DNA from: Oceanobacter sp045430275 | Lineage (GTDB): Bacteria > Pseudomonadota > Gammaproteobacteria > Pseudomonadales > Oceanobacteraceae | Reading direction: 5' to 3' | Assembly (NCBI GenBank): GCA_045430275.1 | Contig: JAILXU010000011.1 | Coordinates: 62,001-126,000, forward strand | Length of the DNA: 64,000 nt | In this document: one piece after another, positions 24,956 through 34,247 of the stretch | Layout of the letters: every line of letters begins with the position of its first letter | Position numbering within the stretch: the first letter of the stretch is position 1 | Position numbers and translations under genes: made by a program | The notes under the pieces: generated by a model | The model's input: only the letters and a program-made list of their open reading frames with translations | The model's database searches: none | Told to the model about the DNA's origin: nothing

Positions 24956-26422
24956 TTAGCGGCTCAGGCCGCCCATGCAAATGTATTTGGTTTCCAGATA
25001 GTCATCCAGACCGTAGCGTGAACCTTCACGTCCCTGACCGGATTCTTTCATACCACCGAACGGGATGACTTCAGAGCTGATGGCGGTCTCGTTAACGCCC
25101 ACCATGCCGTAGTCCAGCGCTTCTGATACACGCCACATGCGGTTCATGTTTTCAGTGTAGAAATAGGCGGCCAGACCGTATTCTGTCTTGTTCGCCAGCT
25201 CGATCACTTCGGCTTCATCAGAGAAACGGAACACCGGGGCAACCGGGCCAAAGATCTCTTCGCTGAAGACGCGCATGGAAGGCTTGGCATCGGCAATAAT
25301 GGTTGGCTGGAAGAAGCAGGCACCCTGATCAGAGCGCTCACCACCCGTTACGATTCGTGCTCCCTGGATAACGGCATCGTGTACCTTGCTCTCCACTCCC
25401 ATTACGGCTTGCTCGGTGATCAGAGGGCCATGGGTCACGCCATCGTCCATGCCATTGCCTAACGAGAATTTTTCAACTTCGGCTTTCAGACGTTCGACAA
25501 ACTCATCATAAATGCCGTCCTGAACGAATAAACGATTGGAGCAAATACAGGTCTGACCGGAGTTGCGGTACTTGGCGGCCAGAGCGCCGGGAATGGCAAT
25601 ATCGAGGTCGGCGTCGTCAAAGATGATCATGGGAGCGTTGCCACCCAGCTCCATCGACGTGCGCTTCATGGTTTCGGCACTTTGTGCCATCAGAATCTTG
25701 CCGACACGGGTAGAACCCGTAAAAGTGATCTTGCGAACTTTGGGATTAGAGGTCAGCTCTGAACCAATGGCTGGTGCGTCCATACCGGTAACAAGATTGA
25801 TAACACCGGCAGGAATACCGGCTTCTTCAGCCAGAACGGCCAAAGCAAGCGCCGACAACGGGGTTTCTGCTGCAGGCTTGGCTACCACAACACACCCCGC
25901 TGCCAGCGCAGGCGCTAGTTTACGCGCTAACATTGCACTTGGGAAGTTCCAGGGTGTAATCGCGCCAACAATACCGACAGGCTGCTTGGTAACGAGGTTT
26001 CGACGATCCGTCATCGGGGCAGGAATAATATCACCGTACACGCGCTTGCCTTCTTCAGCGAACCATTTGATGTACGCCGCCCCGTAGGCCACTTCACCGA
26101 TGGCTTCCGCCAATGGCTTGCCCTGCTCCAGCGTCATCAGGTGCCCCAGCTCTTCCTTGTTATCCAGAATCGCTTGATACCAGCGCTCCAGACGATTGCA
26201 ACGCGTACGAGCTGGCAAGGCGGCCCACCCCACCTGAGCCGCTTCGGCAGCATCAATGGCACGCGCGGTTTCGGCGGCTCCCATATCGGCGACTTCGGCA
26301 ACGGATGCTCCCGTCGCCGGGTTCATCACCGGGAATGTCTTCTGGTTGTCTGCATCAACCCATTGACCATTGATATAGCCCTGTTGGCGGTAAAAACGGC
26401 TTTGCTGTAATGACGACGGCAT
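24956..26422 (-). CDS. gabD: NAD(P)-dependent succinate-semialdehyde dehydrogenase
   Basis: This 488-residue aldehyde dehydrogenase of the GabD branch has GAITPWNFPSAM for cofactor binding, the general base in MELGGNAP (Glu259), and the catalytic cysteine in NSGQTCICSNRL (Cys292). The CIC arrangement and length match succinate-semialdehyde dehydrogenases, which oxidise succinate semialdehyde to succinate in GABA degradation. GGAG precedes the ATG. No gabT is beside it, so an alternative semialdehyde (for example glutarate semialdehyde, given gcdH at 37.4 kb) is possible. Confidence 0.92.
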   Translation of the reverse strand: MPSSLQQSRFYRQQGYINGQWVDADNQKTFPVMNPATGASVAEVADMGAAETARAIDAAEAAQVGWAALPARTRCNRLERWYQAILDNKEELGHLMTLEQGKPLAEAIGEVAYGAAYIKWFAEEGKRVYGDIIPAPMTDRRNLVTKQPVGIVGAITPWNFPSAMLARKLAPALAAGCVVVAKPAAETPLSALALAVLAEEAGIPAGVINLVTGMDAPAIGSELTSNPKVRKITFTGSTRVGKILMAQSAETMKRTSMELGGNAPMIIFDDADLDIAIPGALAAKYRNSGQTCICSNRLFVQDGIYDEFVERLKAEVEKFSLGNGMDDGVTHGPLITEQAVMGVESKVHDAVIQGARIVTGGERSDQGACFFQPTIIADAKPSMRVFSEEIFGPVAPVFRFSDEAEVIELANKTEYGLAAYFYTENMNRMWRVSEALDYGMVGVNETAISSEVIPFGGMKESGQGREGSRYGLDDYLETKYICMGGLSR

Positions 26423-26811
26423 TGATATCTCCTGACATAGCGAACGATTGAATCCCCTGAAGATACACCCACTCAGCCAGGGAAAATAAGGGTTAATACG
26501 GATTCTTTATTTAAGCAAGACTGAGTGACTATTGCTTGCGGAACAAGCCATTCAGGTCATACCTCAGATGGAAAACCGAATATTACTTAAAATGTGAACT
26601 ATCTCATACCCCTATAAAAGAATCCCGCCGTTCAGCGGCTGTCACACCACTCAAACAAGTCTGTAGTTTTCAACCACTGACTACCCAGAAATCGGCTTCC
26701 TGTCCGCAACAGACCATTGACAGAATACGGTATAGAACAGACCCCTTTATATGTTTCATTTTTGCAATACTTTAGAGACAATTGCGTGACATCAAAAAGA
26801 ATGGTCACACG
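26423..26811. other. 389-bp intergenic stretch, no recognised element
   Basis: AT-rich spacer between divergent gabD and the kinase-like gene. It must hold both promoters. TTGACA at 26717-26722 could be a -35 for the kinase gene but no good -10 stands at normal spacing. Short reading frames here have no family character or ribosome site. Confidence 0.5.
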
Positions 26812-27507
26812 ATGCCCTCACTTAGCATATCCAATGTGTTTAACGTGCCGTGCTCACAAAGTTTTATCACGACGTTCACTCAACAATCCCGTCAATTCAA
26901 CCACACGCTGGAATCCATCATTCAGGATGCCCGCCCTTCTGTTGTGGCCATCACCCGGGAAGACCAGCATATTATGAAGCTAATCAAACCCCGCAGTTGG
27001 CACGAATATTTCAAACTGTTCTGGCGTCACAGTCGCTATCACAAAGAAATCAAAGGCAACTTGCTATTGCGCCGCATCGGCCTGCAAGTGCCTGAAATTT
27101 ATGAAACAGGCATTGGTCTGATTCCATCAGCTCGATATGGCTACCTGGGCTTTTATATTATGGAGAACCTGGAAAAACGCGGTTTTGAAACCGTACTGGA
27201 TTACTTCGAAGACCCGGAATTACCCCAGGAACAACGTCAGCAATTGTTTGATTCCATCGTATCAAGCCTGGAAAAAATGCGGGAAAATCTGGTGCTGTTT
27301 AATGACTTGCACCTCAGAAATATTATGGCAACACCGAGTGGTGATATGGCCTGGATCGATACCGGTGTAACGCATTTCCACTGGTATAGCCGCAAGAAAT
27401 TTCAGAACAAATTTCGCAGCTCGGTTTCACGACTCATCAACTGCTATGACGGCAGTCTGTTCAGTCAATCAGAACAACAGCGCCTGAAGGCACTGAGTGA
27501 GTTCTGA
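26812..27507 (+). CDS. Protein kinase-like protein of the WaaP/YrbL (lipopolysaccharide kinase) type
   Basis: This 231-residue protein has a compact kinase-like fold. It has a candidate ATP lysine in MKLIKP (about Lys56), the catalytic-loop equivalent LFNDLHLRNIM (Asp165, Asn170), and a metal-binding aspartate in AWIDTG (Asp183) replacing DFG. That pattern fits the Kdo/WaaP and YrbL-like kinases, which phosphorylate LPS core sugars or have unknown substrates. I take the ATG at 26812, since the longer frame starts with TTG. No LPS genes adjoin it, so the substrate is open. Confidence 0.75.
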   Translation: MPSLSISNVFNVPCSQSFITTFTQQSRQFNHTLESIIQDARPSVVAITREDQHIMKLIKPRSWHEYFKLFWRHSRYHKEIKGNLLLRRIGLQVPEIYETGIGLIPSARYGYLGFYIMENLEKRGFETVLDYFEDPELPQEQRQQLFDSIVSSLEKMRENLVLFNDLHLRNIMATPSGDMAWIDTGVTHFHWYSRKKFQNKFRSSVSRLINCYDGSLFSQSEQQRLKALSEF

Positions 27508-27544
27508 TCCAGCCAACGCCCGATGCTAACCGGGCACTGACTGC

Positions 27545-27973
27545 TTATTTAACAACCCGTAATGATGGTCGCCCTTTCCCCTTGCCAGAAGTCGCGCTAC
27601 CCGAAGTATCCGCTCCTCCTTTTGTTGACGGTGGGGTTGGTGAATCATCAGGGCCTGGAATGCCAGGCTCATGGCCGAAAAACATGCCTTCGCCATCTTC
27701 TTTGGTATAGATACCGATAATGGCCATGATCGGTACATAAACCGACATGGGAACACCACCGAAGCGCGCTGTAAAAGACAATCCTGCATCTTCAACAAGC
27801 AGTTCACGCACCGCAGATGGAGCGATATTCAGCACAATACGCCCTTCTCTGATGAACTCTTCTGGCACAATCACACCAGTCACAGTCGCATCGACCATCA
27901 CATGTGGCGTGCAATCGTTATCAAGAATCCACTCATTGATGGCCCTGACCAGATAGGGACGGCTGGGAGTCAT
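27545..27973 (-). CDS. sspB: ClpXP adaptor (stringent starvation protein B)
   Basis: This 142-residue SspB has the substrate-binding domain (RPYLVRAINEWILDNDCTPHVMVDA, then VPEEFIREGRIVLNIAPSAV and FTARFGGVP). A flexible linker and the C-terminal ClpX-docking peptide RPSLRVVK complete it. SspB delivers ssrA-tagged proteins to ClpXP. It follows sspA by 23 bp in the conserved sspAB pair. Confidence 0.97.
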   Translation of the reverse strand: MTPSRPYLVRAINEWILDNDCTPHVMVDATVTGVIVPEEFIREGRIVLNIAPSAVRELLVEDAGLSFTARFGGVPMSVYVPIMAIIGIYTKEDGEGMFFGHEPGIPGPDDSPTPPSTKGGADTSGSATSGKGKGRPSLRVVK

Positions 27974-27996
27974 AATTCTCTCCTTGAATCAGTATT

Positions 27997-28629
27997 TCAG
28001 TCGCGCATTTCCCGTTCCGTTTCAGACAAGCTGGCACGGAAGGAATCACGATCAAACAAACGCTCCATGTACTCGATCAGAGGCTTGCACTGACGTTCTG
28101 GCAATTCAATTCCCAAAACAGGCAAACGCCACAAAATCGGAGCAACACAGCAATCCACAATTGAGAAATCTTCACTCATAAAGTACGGCTTTTCAGAGAA
28201 GATTGGCGCAATGGCAACCAGGCTCTCTGTCAGCCCTTTGCGAGCAGCGGTGACCTCTGCATCGTCTTCGGACTTTTGAATCGTATCAATCAGATCTGAC
28301 CAGTCACGTTCAATGCGCTTGATCCAGAGACGACTTTCTGCACGAGCAACCGGATAGACAGGCAATAATGGAGGATGCGGAAAACGCTCATCCAGATACT
28401 CCATCATGATGTTCGGGTCTTCGTACAGGGTCAGCTCACGGTCAACCAGCGTTGGCAGAGAGTTGTACGGATTCAGAGAGGTGAGATCTTCTGGCAGGTT
28501 ACTCGGATCAACATCGTGAATTTCGACGGATACTCCTTTCTCCGCCAGAACGATACGAACCCGATGGCTCAGATGGTCACTGGCGTCGGAATAGAACGTC
28601 ATGGTAGAGCGCTTGGCAACAACTCCCAT
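27997..28629 (-). CDS. sspA: Stringent starvation protein A
   Basis: This 210-residue glutathione-S-transferase-fold protein binds RNA polymerase and influences stress and stationary-phase transcription. The N-terminal thioredoxin-like domain (MTFYSDASDHLSHRVRIVLAEKGV) lacks the active-site cysteine/serine pattern of true GSTs, as in SspA. The conserved SFYMSEDFSIVDC-like segment (PYFMSEDFSIVDCCVAPILWRLP) is present. It lies downstream of the petABC terminator. Confidence 0.96.
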   Translation of the reverse strand: MGVVAKRSTMTFYSDASDHLSHRVRIVLAEKGVSVEIHDVDPSNLPEDLTSLNPYNSLPTLVDRELTLYEDPNIMMEYLDERFPHPPLLPVYPVARAESRLWIKRIERDWSDLIDTIQKSEDDAEVTAARKGLTESLVAIAPIFSEKPYFMSEDFSIVDCCVAPILWRLPVLGIELPERQCKPLIEYMERLFDRDSFRASLSETEREMRD

Positions 28630-28673
28630 AGTTTCCTCACTTACTTAAAATGCAATGTCCAAAAACAAGAATA

Positions 28674-28696
28674 GCCCGACCGCAAAGCGGCCAGGC
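28674..28696 (-). terminator. Rho-independent terminator of petABC
   Basis: Read on the minus strand, GCCTGGCCGC and GCGGTCGGGC (loop TTT) pair at all ten positions if two G-U pairs are allowed. A T-rich tail TATTCTTGTTTTT follows. It sits 27 bp after the petC stop and before the sspA start. The wobble pairs work only in minus-strand RNA, which fixes the direction. Confidence 0.8.
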
Positions 28697-28722
28697 TGAG
28701 TCTTTCCAATACTGAGTAAAGC

Positions 28723-29481
28723 TTACTTGACGTCGCGCCAGTATTCCTGATTCAACAGGTATACAGGAACGAGCAGGATGGCCAGGAACAACAGCACCCA
28801 CCAGCCCAGGCTTTGACGCTCAAGTGCAACCGGCTCAGCAACATACACCATGAAGTTCACAAGATCGTAAACCAGTCGGTCATACTCTTCGACAGACAGG
28901 CTACCCTTCTCTGCCAAATACAGTACATCGTCCTGTTCTTCAGTGATTGCTTGTCCAGTCAGCGTATCATAACCCACGGCAATAGGAGCCGTCCCCTTCA
29001 TCTGGCGACCCTGAAGGTCGGCCAGCACGTGAGGCATACCAACGTCTTTAAAGACCACGTTGTTCACGCCCCATGGACGGCTTGGGTCTTCGTAGAAGCT
29101 GCGCAGATAGGTATACAGCCAATCAGGGCGACGTACGCGAGCAACCAATGTCAGGTCTGGAGGAGTGGCTCCAAACCATCTTTTGGAATCTTCCTTCTGC
29201 ATGCCGATCGTCGCCAGAGCACCGAACTTCTTATCCGTGTCGAATACCAGATTTTCCAGCATCAATGCTTCAGGAATATCCAGATCCTTGGCCATGCGGT
29301 TGTAACGAGCATGTTCCAGAGAGTGACAGCCAGCACAGTAGTTCATGTAGGTCTGAGCACCACGCTGCAAAGAAGCAGTATCGTGCAAATCCGTACGATG
29401 ATGGTCAAGATGAACATTACCACCAGCAGCAATTGCCACTGCCGGAACCATGGCTGCAATCAGTGCAAACAACTTTTTCAT
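28723..29481 (-). CDS. petC: Ubiquinol-cytochrome c reductase, cytochrome c1
   Basis: This 252-residue cytochrome c1 of the bc1 complex has a signal peptide (about residues 1-19). The heme-attachment motif is YCAGCHSLEH (Cys49, Cys52, His53), and a single C-terminal anchor (GWWVLLFLAILLVPVYLL) ends in NQEYWRDVK. It passes electrons from the Rieske centre to soluble cytochrome c. Its ATG overlaps the petB stop by one base. Confidence 0.97.
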   Translation of the reverse strand: MKKLFALIAAMVPAVAIAAGGNVHLDHHRTDLHDTASLQRGAQTYMNYCAGCHSLEHARYNRMAKDLDIPEALMLENLVFDTDKKFGALATIGMQKEDSKRWFGATPPDLTLVARVRRPDWLYTYLRSFYEDPSRPWGVNNVVFKDVGMPHVLADLQGRQMKGTAPIAVGYDTLTGQAITEEQDDVLYLAEKGSLSVEEYDRLVYDLVNFMVYVAEPVALERQSLGWWVLLFLAILLVPVYLLNQEYWRDVK

Positions 29482-30707
29482 TAGTGACCTCCGGTTACAC
29501 GTTCTGGTACTGGCTTGGTTTTCTCCATACGGGTATAGAACGGCATCAGGCCAAAGAAACCAAAGTAAATGACGGATGAGATACGAGCCAACATCGTGTT
29601 GATTTCTGTTGCAGGCTGAGTACCCAACCAGGTCAGCAGTACAAACGCGACGGCAAAGACGATGATGAATACACGACTGATCCAGCCCTTATAGCGCCAG
29701 CTTCGAACCGGGCTACGATCCAGCCATGGCAGAACAAACAAGACCGCAATCGCAGCACCCATCGCGCCAACACCCAACAACTTGTCCGGTACCGCACGCA
29801 GAATGGCGTAGAAGGCGCCAAAGTACCAAACCGGTGCAATGTGCTCAGGCGTTTTCAGGCCATTGGCTGGCTCAAAGTTGGCGTATTCCAGCATGAAGCC
29901 ACTTCCTTCAGGGAAGAAGAACATCACGGTACAGAACACCATCAGGAAGACCACAATACCAACCAGATCATGAACGGTGTAGTAAGGGTGGAACGGGATG
30001 CCATCCAGCGGCTTGCCGAATTCATCCTTGTGCTTTTTGATATCAACGCCATCCGGGTTGTTAGAGCCTACTTCGTGCAGAGCCAGCAGGTGAACAACCA
30101 CCAACATGACAATGACCAGCGGCACAGCAATCACGTGAAGCGCGAAGAAGCGGTTCAGAGTGGCACCGGAAATCAGGAAGTCACCACGAATCCATTCAGT
30201 CAGCAGATCGCCGTATGGCAGAACAGAGAACAGGGAAATAATTACCTGAGCACCCCAGTAAGACATCTGACCCCATGGCAGTACATACCCCATGAAAGCT
30301 TCAGCCATCAGTGCCAGATAGATCAGCATACCGAAGATCCAGATCAGCTCACGAGGCTTCTGGTACGATCCGTACAACAACGCACGCATCATGTGCAGGT
30401 AAACAGCAATGAAGAAGAAGGTCGCACCCGTAGAGTGCATGTAACGAATCAGCCAGCCCCATTCCACATCACGCATGATGTATTCAACGGATGCGAAAGC
30501 ACCTTCAGCGCTAGGCACGTAGTTCATGGTCAACCAGATACCCGACAGGATCTGATTCACCAGCATCATCATGGACAGGACGCCGAAGAAGTACCAGAAG
30601 TTGAAGTTTTTAGGCGCATAGTACTTGGACATATGCTTTTCATAGGTCTGGGTTACCGGCAAGCGGTCATCAATCCAGCCCATGATTGTATTTTGCTGTT
30701 TACTCAT
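29481..30707 (-). CDS. petB: Ubiquinol-cytochrome c reductase, cytochrome b
   Basis: This 408-residue eight-helix cytochrome b has paired heme-ligand histidines in helices 2 and 4 (RYMHSTGATFFFIAVYLHMMR; RFFALHVIAVPLVIVMLVVVHLLALHE) and the quinol-site PEW-like region. It oxidises ubiquinol at the Qo site and reduces quinone at Qi. It overlaps petA and petC by single bases (TGATG junctions), so the complex is translationally coupled. Confidence 0.97.
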   Translation of the reverse strand: MSKQQNTIMGWIDDRLPVTQTYEKHMSKYYAPKNFNFWYFFGVLSMMMLVNQILSGIWLTMNYVPSAEGAFASVEYIMRDVEWGWLIRYMHSTGATFFFIAVYLHMMRALLYGSYQKPRELIWIFGMLIYLALMAEAFMGYVLPWGQMSYWGAQVIISLFSVLPYGDLLTEWIRGDFLISGATLNRFFALHVIAVPLVIVMLVVVHLLALHEVGSNNPDGVDIKKHKDEFGKPLDGIPFHPYYTVHDLVGIVVFLMVFCTVMFFFPEGSGFMLEYANFEPANGLKTPEHIAPVWYFGAFYAILRAVPDKLLGVGAMGAAIAVLFVLPWLDRSPVRSWRYKGWISRVFIIVFAVAFVLLTWLGTQPATEINTMLARISSVIYFGFFGLMPFYTRMEKTKPVPERVTGGH

Positions 30708-31303
30708 CAGGCGTTCTCCTCATCCACACCGATTATCACCACGTCATCACTCTCAAATGAGTAGGGAGGAACAACCAGGTTATCGGCAGCCGGGGAACCA
30801 TTGAATACGCGGCCAGACAAGTCAAAGCGAGAACCATGACAAGGGCAGTACCAACCACCTTTCCAATCCGCATCAAACGGTTCAGGCTTGACCTCGGCAA
30901 AATACTTGGGCGCACAACCCAAATGCGTACACACACCCAACAAGACAATCAGATCAGGCTTGCGAGAGCGGTTGATATTATCCGCATACGCTGGCTGCTG
31001 TTCCTTGTTCATGTTCTCAGGGTCTTTCAAACGACCACTGAGACCCGCCAAATCAGCCAGAGCCTCATCTGAACGACGGGCAATAAATACAGGCTTGCCT
31101 CGCCATTCAGCCGTTAGCATCGCGCCTGGTTCAATTTTACTGACATCGACTTTTGCAGGTGCACCCGCTGCCTTCGCTTTTTCACTTGGATTCCAAGACT
31201 TAACGAAGGGAACAGCAAGAAAGCCAGCACCCACTGCGCCGACAGCTGAAGTCACGCCCACCAACAAGGTGCGCCGACTGTTATTAACGCTGTCTTGACT
31301 CAT
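30707..31303 (-). CDS. petA: Ubiquinol-cytochrome c reductase, Rieske iron-sulfur subunit
   Basis: This 198-residue Rieske protein has an N-terminal twin-arginine-type anchor (NNSRRTLLVGVTSAVGAVGAGFLAVPFV) and the 2Fe-2S ligands CTHLGC (Cys125, His127) and CPCHGS (Cys153, His156). An in-frame ATG lies 6 bp further upstream (31307-31309). GGGAG stands 9 bases before the chosen ATG and only 3 before the other, so I prefer 31303. First gene of petABC. Confidence 0.95.
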   Translation of the reverse strand: MSQDSVNNSRRTLLVGVTSAVGAVGAGFLAVPFVKSWNPSEKAKAAGAPAKVDVSKIEPGAMLTAEWRGKPVFIARRSDEALADLAGLSGRLKDPENMNKEQQPAYADNINRSRKPDLIVLLGVCTHLGCAPKYFAEVKPEPFDADWKGGWYCPCHGSRFDLSGRVFNGSPAADNLVVPPYSFESDDVVIIGVDEENA

Positions 31304-31465
31304 TACCATCTTCTCCCATCAATACAAATCGTTTGTTGCCGCGGGGTCAGGGAGCCATCAGGAGCCACTAAGCACAGACCCGGCGTAGCATACAGAGCGG
31401 CGCACATGGTAAAGAAAATGGTCTATCGACACAACCGGGAAGGCATGCTGCTAATAGGGTTTCTG

Positions 31466-31508
31466 AAACAAAAAAGGCGTCCATTGACATAAGCCAATGA
31501 ACGCCTTT
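31466..31508 (-). terminator. Rho-independent terminator of rplM-rpsI
   Basis: AAAGGCGTCCATTG and CAATGAACGCCTTT pair over 14 bp with one mismatch, and a T-rich stretch (TTTTTTGTTTC on the minus strand) follows. It lies 18 bp past the rpsI stop. Confidence 0.85.
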
Positions 31509-31526
31509 GAGAGGCCTCGAAGCGTA

Positions 31527-31919
31527 TTAACGCTTGGAGAACTGTGGTTTCTTGCGGGCTTTACGCAGACCGACTTTCTTACGTTCCACTTCACGAGCGT
31601 CACGAGTAACGTAACCAGCCGCACGTAAAGAAGGACGTAGCGTTTCGTCGTATTGCATCAGGGCGCGAGTAATGCCATGACGGATTGCACCGGCCTGACC
31701 ATTACCACCGCCACCGGAAACATTGACAATGACGTCAAATTTTTCCAGGCTCTCGGTCAATTCCAGAGGCTGACGCACTACCATGCGAGCAGTCTCACGA
31801 CCAAAGTATACATCCAGAGAGCGTTTGTTAATGGTAATGCTACCAGTGCCTGGACGCAGGAAAACACGAGCAGTGGAAGTCTTGCGACGTCCGGTACCGT
31901 AGTATTGAGAGACGGCCAT
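31527..31919 (-). CDS. rpsI: 30S ribosomal protein S9
   Basis: This 130-residue S9 begins MAVSQYYGTGRRKTSTARVFLRPG and ends with the conserved KKPQFSKR tail that reaches the ribosomal P site. It follows rplM by 3 bp, the universal pairing. Confidence 0.98.
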   Translation of the reverse strand: MAVSQYYGTGRRKTSTARVFLRPGTGSITINKRSLDVYFGRETARMVVRQPLELTESLEKFDVIVNVSGGGGNGQAGAIRHGITRALMQYDETLRPSLRAAGYVTRDAREVERKKVGLRKARKKPQFSKR

Positions 31920-31922
31920 TTA

Positions 31923-32354
31923 TTACCCCACCTTCAGTTCTTGCGGCTGTTGAGCAGAATGTGGATGCTCACTACCCGCATAGACTTTCATTTTCTTGTA
32001 CATGGCGCGACCAAGAGGATTCTTGGGCAGCATGCCTTTGACTGCCAATTCGATTACTTCTTCTGGCTTATGGTCAATCAGCTTCTCAAAAGAGATTGAT
32101 TTAAGACCACCAGGGTAACCTGAATGACGGTAGTACATCTTGTCACTGGCTTTGTTGCCAGTCACTTTTACTTTGTCTGCATTGATCACGACAATGTAAT
32201 CGCCGGTATCAACGTGTGGAGTGTATTCTGGCTTATGCTTGCCTCTCAAACGGCGAGCAACCTCAGTAGCAAGACGACCAAGCGTTTGCTCGGATGCATC
32301 AACTACAAACCACTCACGTTTTACGGCTTCGGGTTTAGCGCTGTAAGTTTTCAT
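31923..32354 (-). CDS. rplM: 50S ribosomal protein L13
   Basis: This 143-residue L13 shows YSAKPEAVKREWFVVDASEQTLGRLATEVARRLRGKHKPEYTPHVDTGD and GMLPKNPLGR. The frame extends one TTG codon upstream, but the ATG at 32352-32354 gives the family start MKTYSAK. First gene of the rplM-rpsI operon. Confidence 0.98.
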   Translation of the reverse strand: MKTYSAKPEAVKREWFVVDASEQTLGRLATEVARRLRGKHKPEYTPHVDTGDYIVVINADKVKVTGNKASDKMYYRHSGYPGGLKSISFEKLIDHKPEEVIELAVKGMLPKNPLGRAMYKKMKVYAGSEHPHSAQQPQELKVG

Positions 32355-32463
32355 CAATTTCTCGCCTTCAAGGGCAGGTTGATCTGAAAAGAGGGCGGCA
32401 TTCTACAGGAGCGCCATTACATGCGCAACCAAGCCGCCGAATAAATTCCCACTAATCGCAGGA

Positions 32464-34053
32464 TCAGTGCTCGCGGGTTGAGCGGAATTCAACATCCGGC
32501 CAACGGTCTTGCGTCAGGCTCAGATTGACGCGAGTTGGCGCAATATACGTCAGATATCCACCACCATCCATGGCAAGGTTATCCGAGGCTTTGCGTCTGA
32601 AATCTTCCAGCATGCGATCATCGGCACAGTAGACCCAGCGGGCCGTGCTGACACTGACCGGTTCATAAATACACTCAACTTTATACTCGTCACGCAAGCG
32701 CTGCTGAACCACATCGAACTGCAACACACCCACGGCTCCGAGAATCAGGTCATTGTTGTTCAATGGCATGAATAATTGGGTCGCACCTTCTTCTGAAAGC
32801 TGCTGCAAACCTTTTTGCAATTGTTTCATTTTTAGCGGGTCTTTCAGACGCACACGCTTGAACAGTTCCGGGGCAAAATGTGGAATACCGGTAAAACGGA
32901 ACTCCTCACCGCCTGAAAAGGTGTCACCAATCTGGATGGTGCCATGGTTGTGCAGGCCGATAATGTCACCGGAAATTGCTTCTTCAACGTGGCTGCGATC
33001 CCCCGCCAGAAAGGTCACAGCATCAGCAATCTTGATGTCCTTGCCAATCCGGTTATGTCGCATTTTCATGCCTTTGGTGTAGCTACCGGAGCAAATACGC
33101 ATAAAGGCAATTCGGTCCCGGTGTTTCGGGTCCATATTCGCCTGAATTTTGAAGATAAAGCCCGAGAACTTGTTCTCTGCTGGCTCCACTGTACGGGTAT
33201 TGGTCTCTCGCGACTGAGGCGTAGGTGCCCACTGAACAAAATAATTCAGCATTTCACGCACACCAAAGTTGGCCAGTGCCGTTCCAAAAAAGACCGGGGT
33301 TAACTTGCCTTCCAGGTACTCCTGCAAGTCGAATTCGTAACTGGCACCACGCACCAGTTCGATTTCTTCCGACAGCTCCTCGATCAGCTCTTCGCCCAAC
33401 AGCTCAATAGCCTCATCGGATTCCAACCCCTGAATCTGAACATCATCTGGCACCACGCTGGCCTGACCGGGCTGGAACACATGAATGGTATCAGTGACCA
33501 GGTTGTACACACCCTTGAACGCTTTACCCATTCCGATGGGCCAGGTCACAGGCGCGCACTTGATCTTCAGAATGGTTTCGATTTCATCCAGAACCTCAAT
33601 ATGATCCCGAACTTCCCGGTCCATTTTGTTGATAAAGGTGAAGATCGGCGTATCTCGCAGACGACAAACTTCCATCAATTTGATGGTTCGATCTTCGACA
33701 CCCTTGGCCCCGTCAATCACCATCAACACCGAATCCACGGCGGTCAAAGTACGATAGGTATCTTCCGAGAAGTCCTCGTGCCCCGGCGTATCGAGCAGAT
33801 TCACCATGCGGTCGTGATAAGGAAACTGCATGACCGAGGTTGTGATCGAGATACCCCGTTCTTGCTCCATCGACATCCAGTCAGAGGTGGCCATTCGGCC
33901 CGTCTTCTTGCCTTTGACGGTACCAGCCAACTGAATGGCATTGCCGAACAGCAACAGTTTTTCAGTAATCGTGGTTTTACCCGCATCCGGGTGCGAAATA
34001 ATCGCGAAAGTACGGCGACGGCCAACTTCCGATTCAAGCGGTGATGTAGACAT
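32464..34053 (-). CDS. prfC: Peptide chain release factor 3
   Basis: This 529-residue translational GTPase recycles RF1/RF2 after termination. Its G motifs are SHPDAGKTT (20-28), DTPGHEDF and NKMDRE, followed by EF-G-like domains. The frame reaches back to 34230, but family similarity begins at MSTSPLESEVGRRRTFAIISH, so the ATG at 34051-34053 is chosen. It is divergent from yghU. Confidence 0.97.
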   Translation of the reverse strand: MSTSPLESEVGRRRTFAIISHPDAGKTTITEKLLLFGNAIQLAGTVKGKKTGRMATSDWMSMEQERGISITTSVMQFPYHDRMVNLLDTPGHEDFSEDTYRTLTAVDSVLMVIDGAKGVEDRTIKLMEVCRLRDTPIFTFINKMDREVRDHIEVLDEIETILKIKCAPVTWPIGMGKAFKGVYNLVTDTIHVFQPGQASVVPDDVQIQGLESDEAIELLGEELIEELSEEIELVRGASYEFDLQEYLEGKLTPVFFGTALANFGVREMLNYFVQWAPTPQSRETNTRTVEPAENKFSGFIFKIQANMDPKHRDRIAFMRICSGSYTKGMKMRHNRIGKDIKIADAVTFLAGDRSHVEEAISGDIIGLHNHGTIQIGDTFSGGEEFRFTGIPHFAPELFKRVRLKDPLKMKQLQKGLQQLSEEGATQLFMPLNNNDLILGAVGVLQFDVVQQRLRDEYKVECIYEPVSVSTARWVYCADDRMLEDFRRKASDNLAMDGGGYLTYIAPTRVNLSLTQDRWPDVEFRSTREH

Positions 34054-34247
34054 GAACAGATTTCTGATACGAAAAGAGAATAGGAGTAGTTGAGCCACAT
34101 TCTCCTTGAATCCCTCTGAAAGCTCAAACCTGCTGATCAAATTGACCACAGTTCCCGAGACACAGAATCCCTCAAATCCGTCTTTTTTCCATTTTGTGAC
34201 TGCTGGATACTGATTTTCACACCTTCCCACGCCACAGGAACGACATC

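Noticed and set aside
26536..26775. 79-residue frame between gabD and the kinase-like gene
   Set aside because: No ribosome site and no recognisable features.
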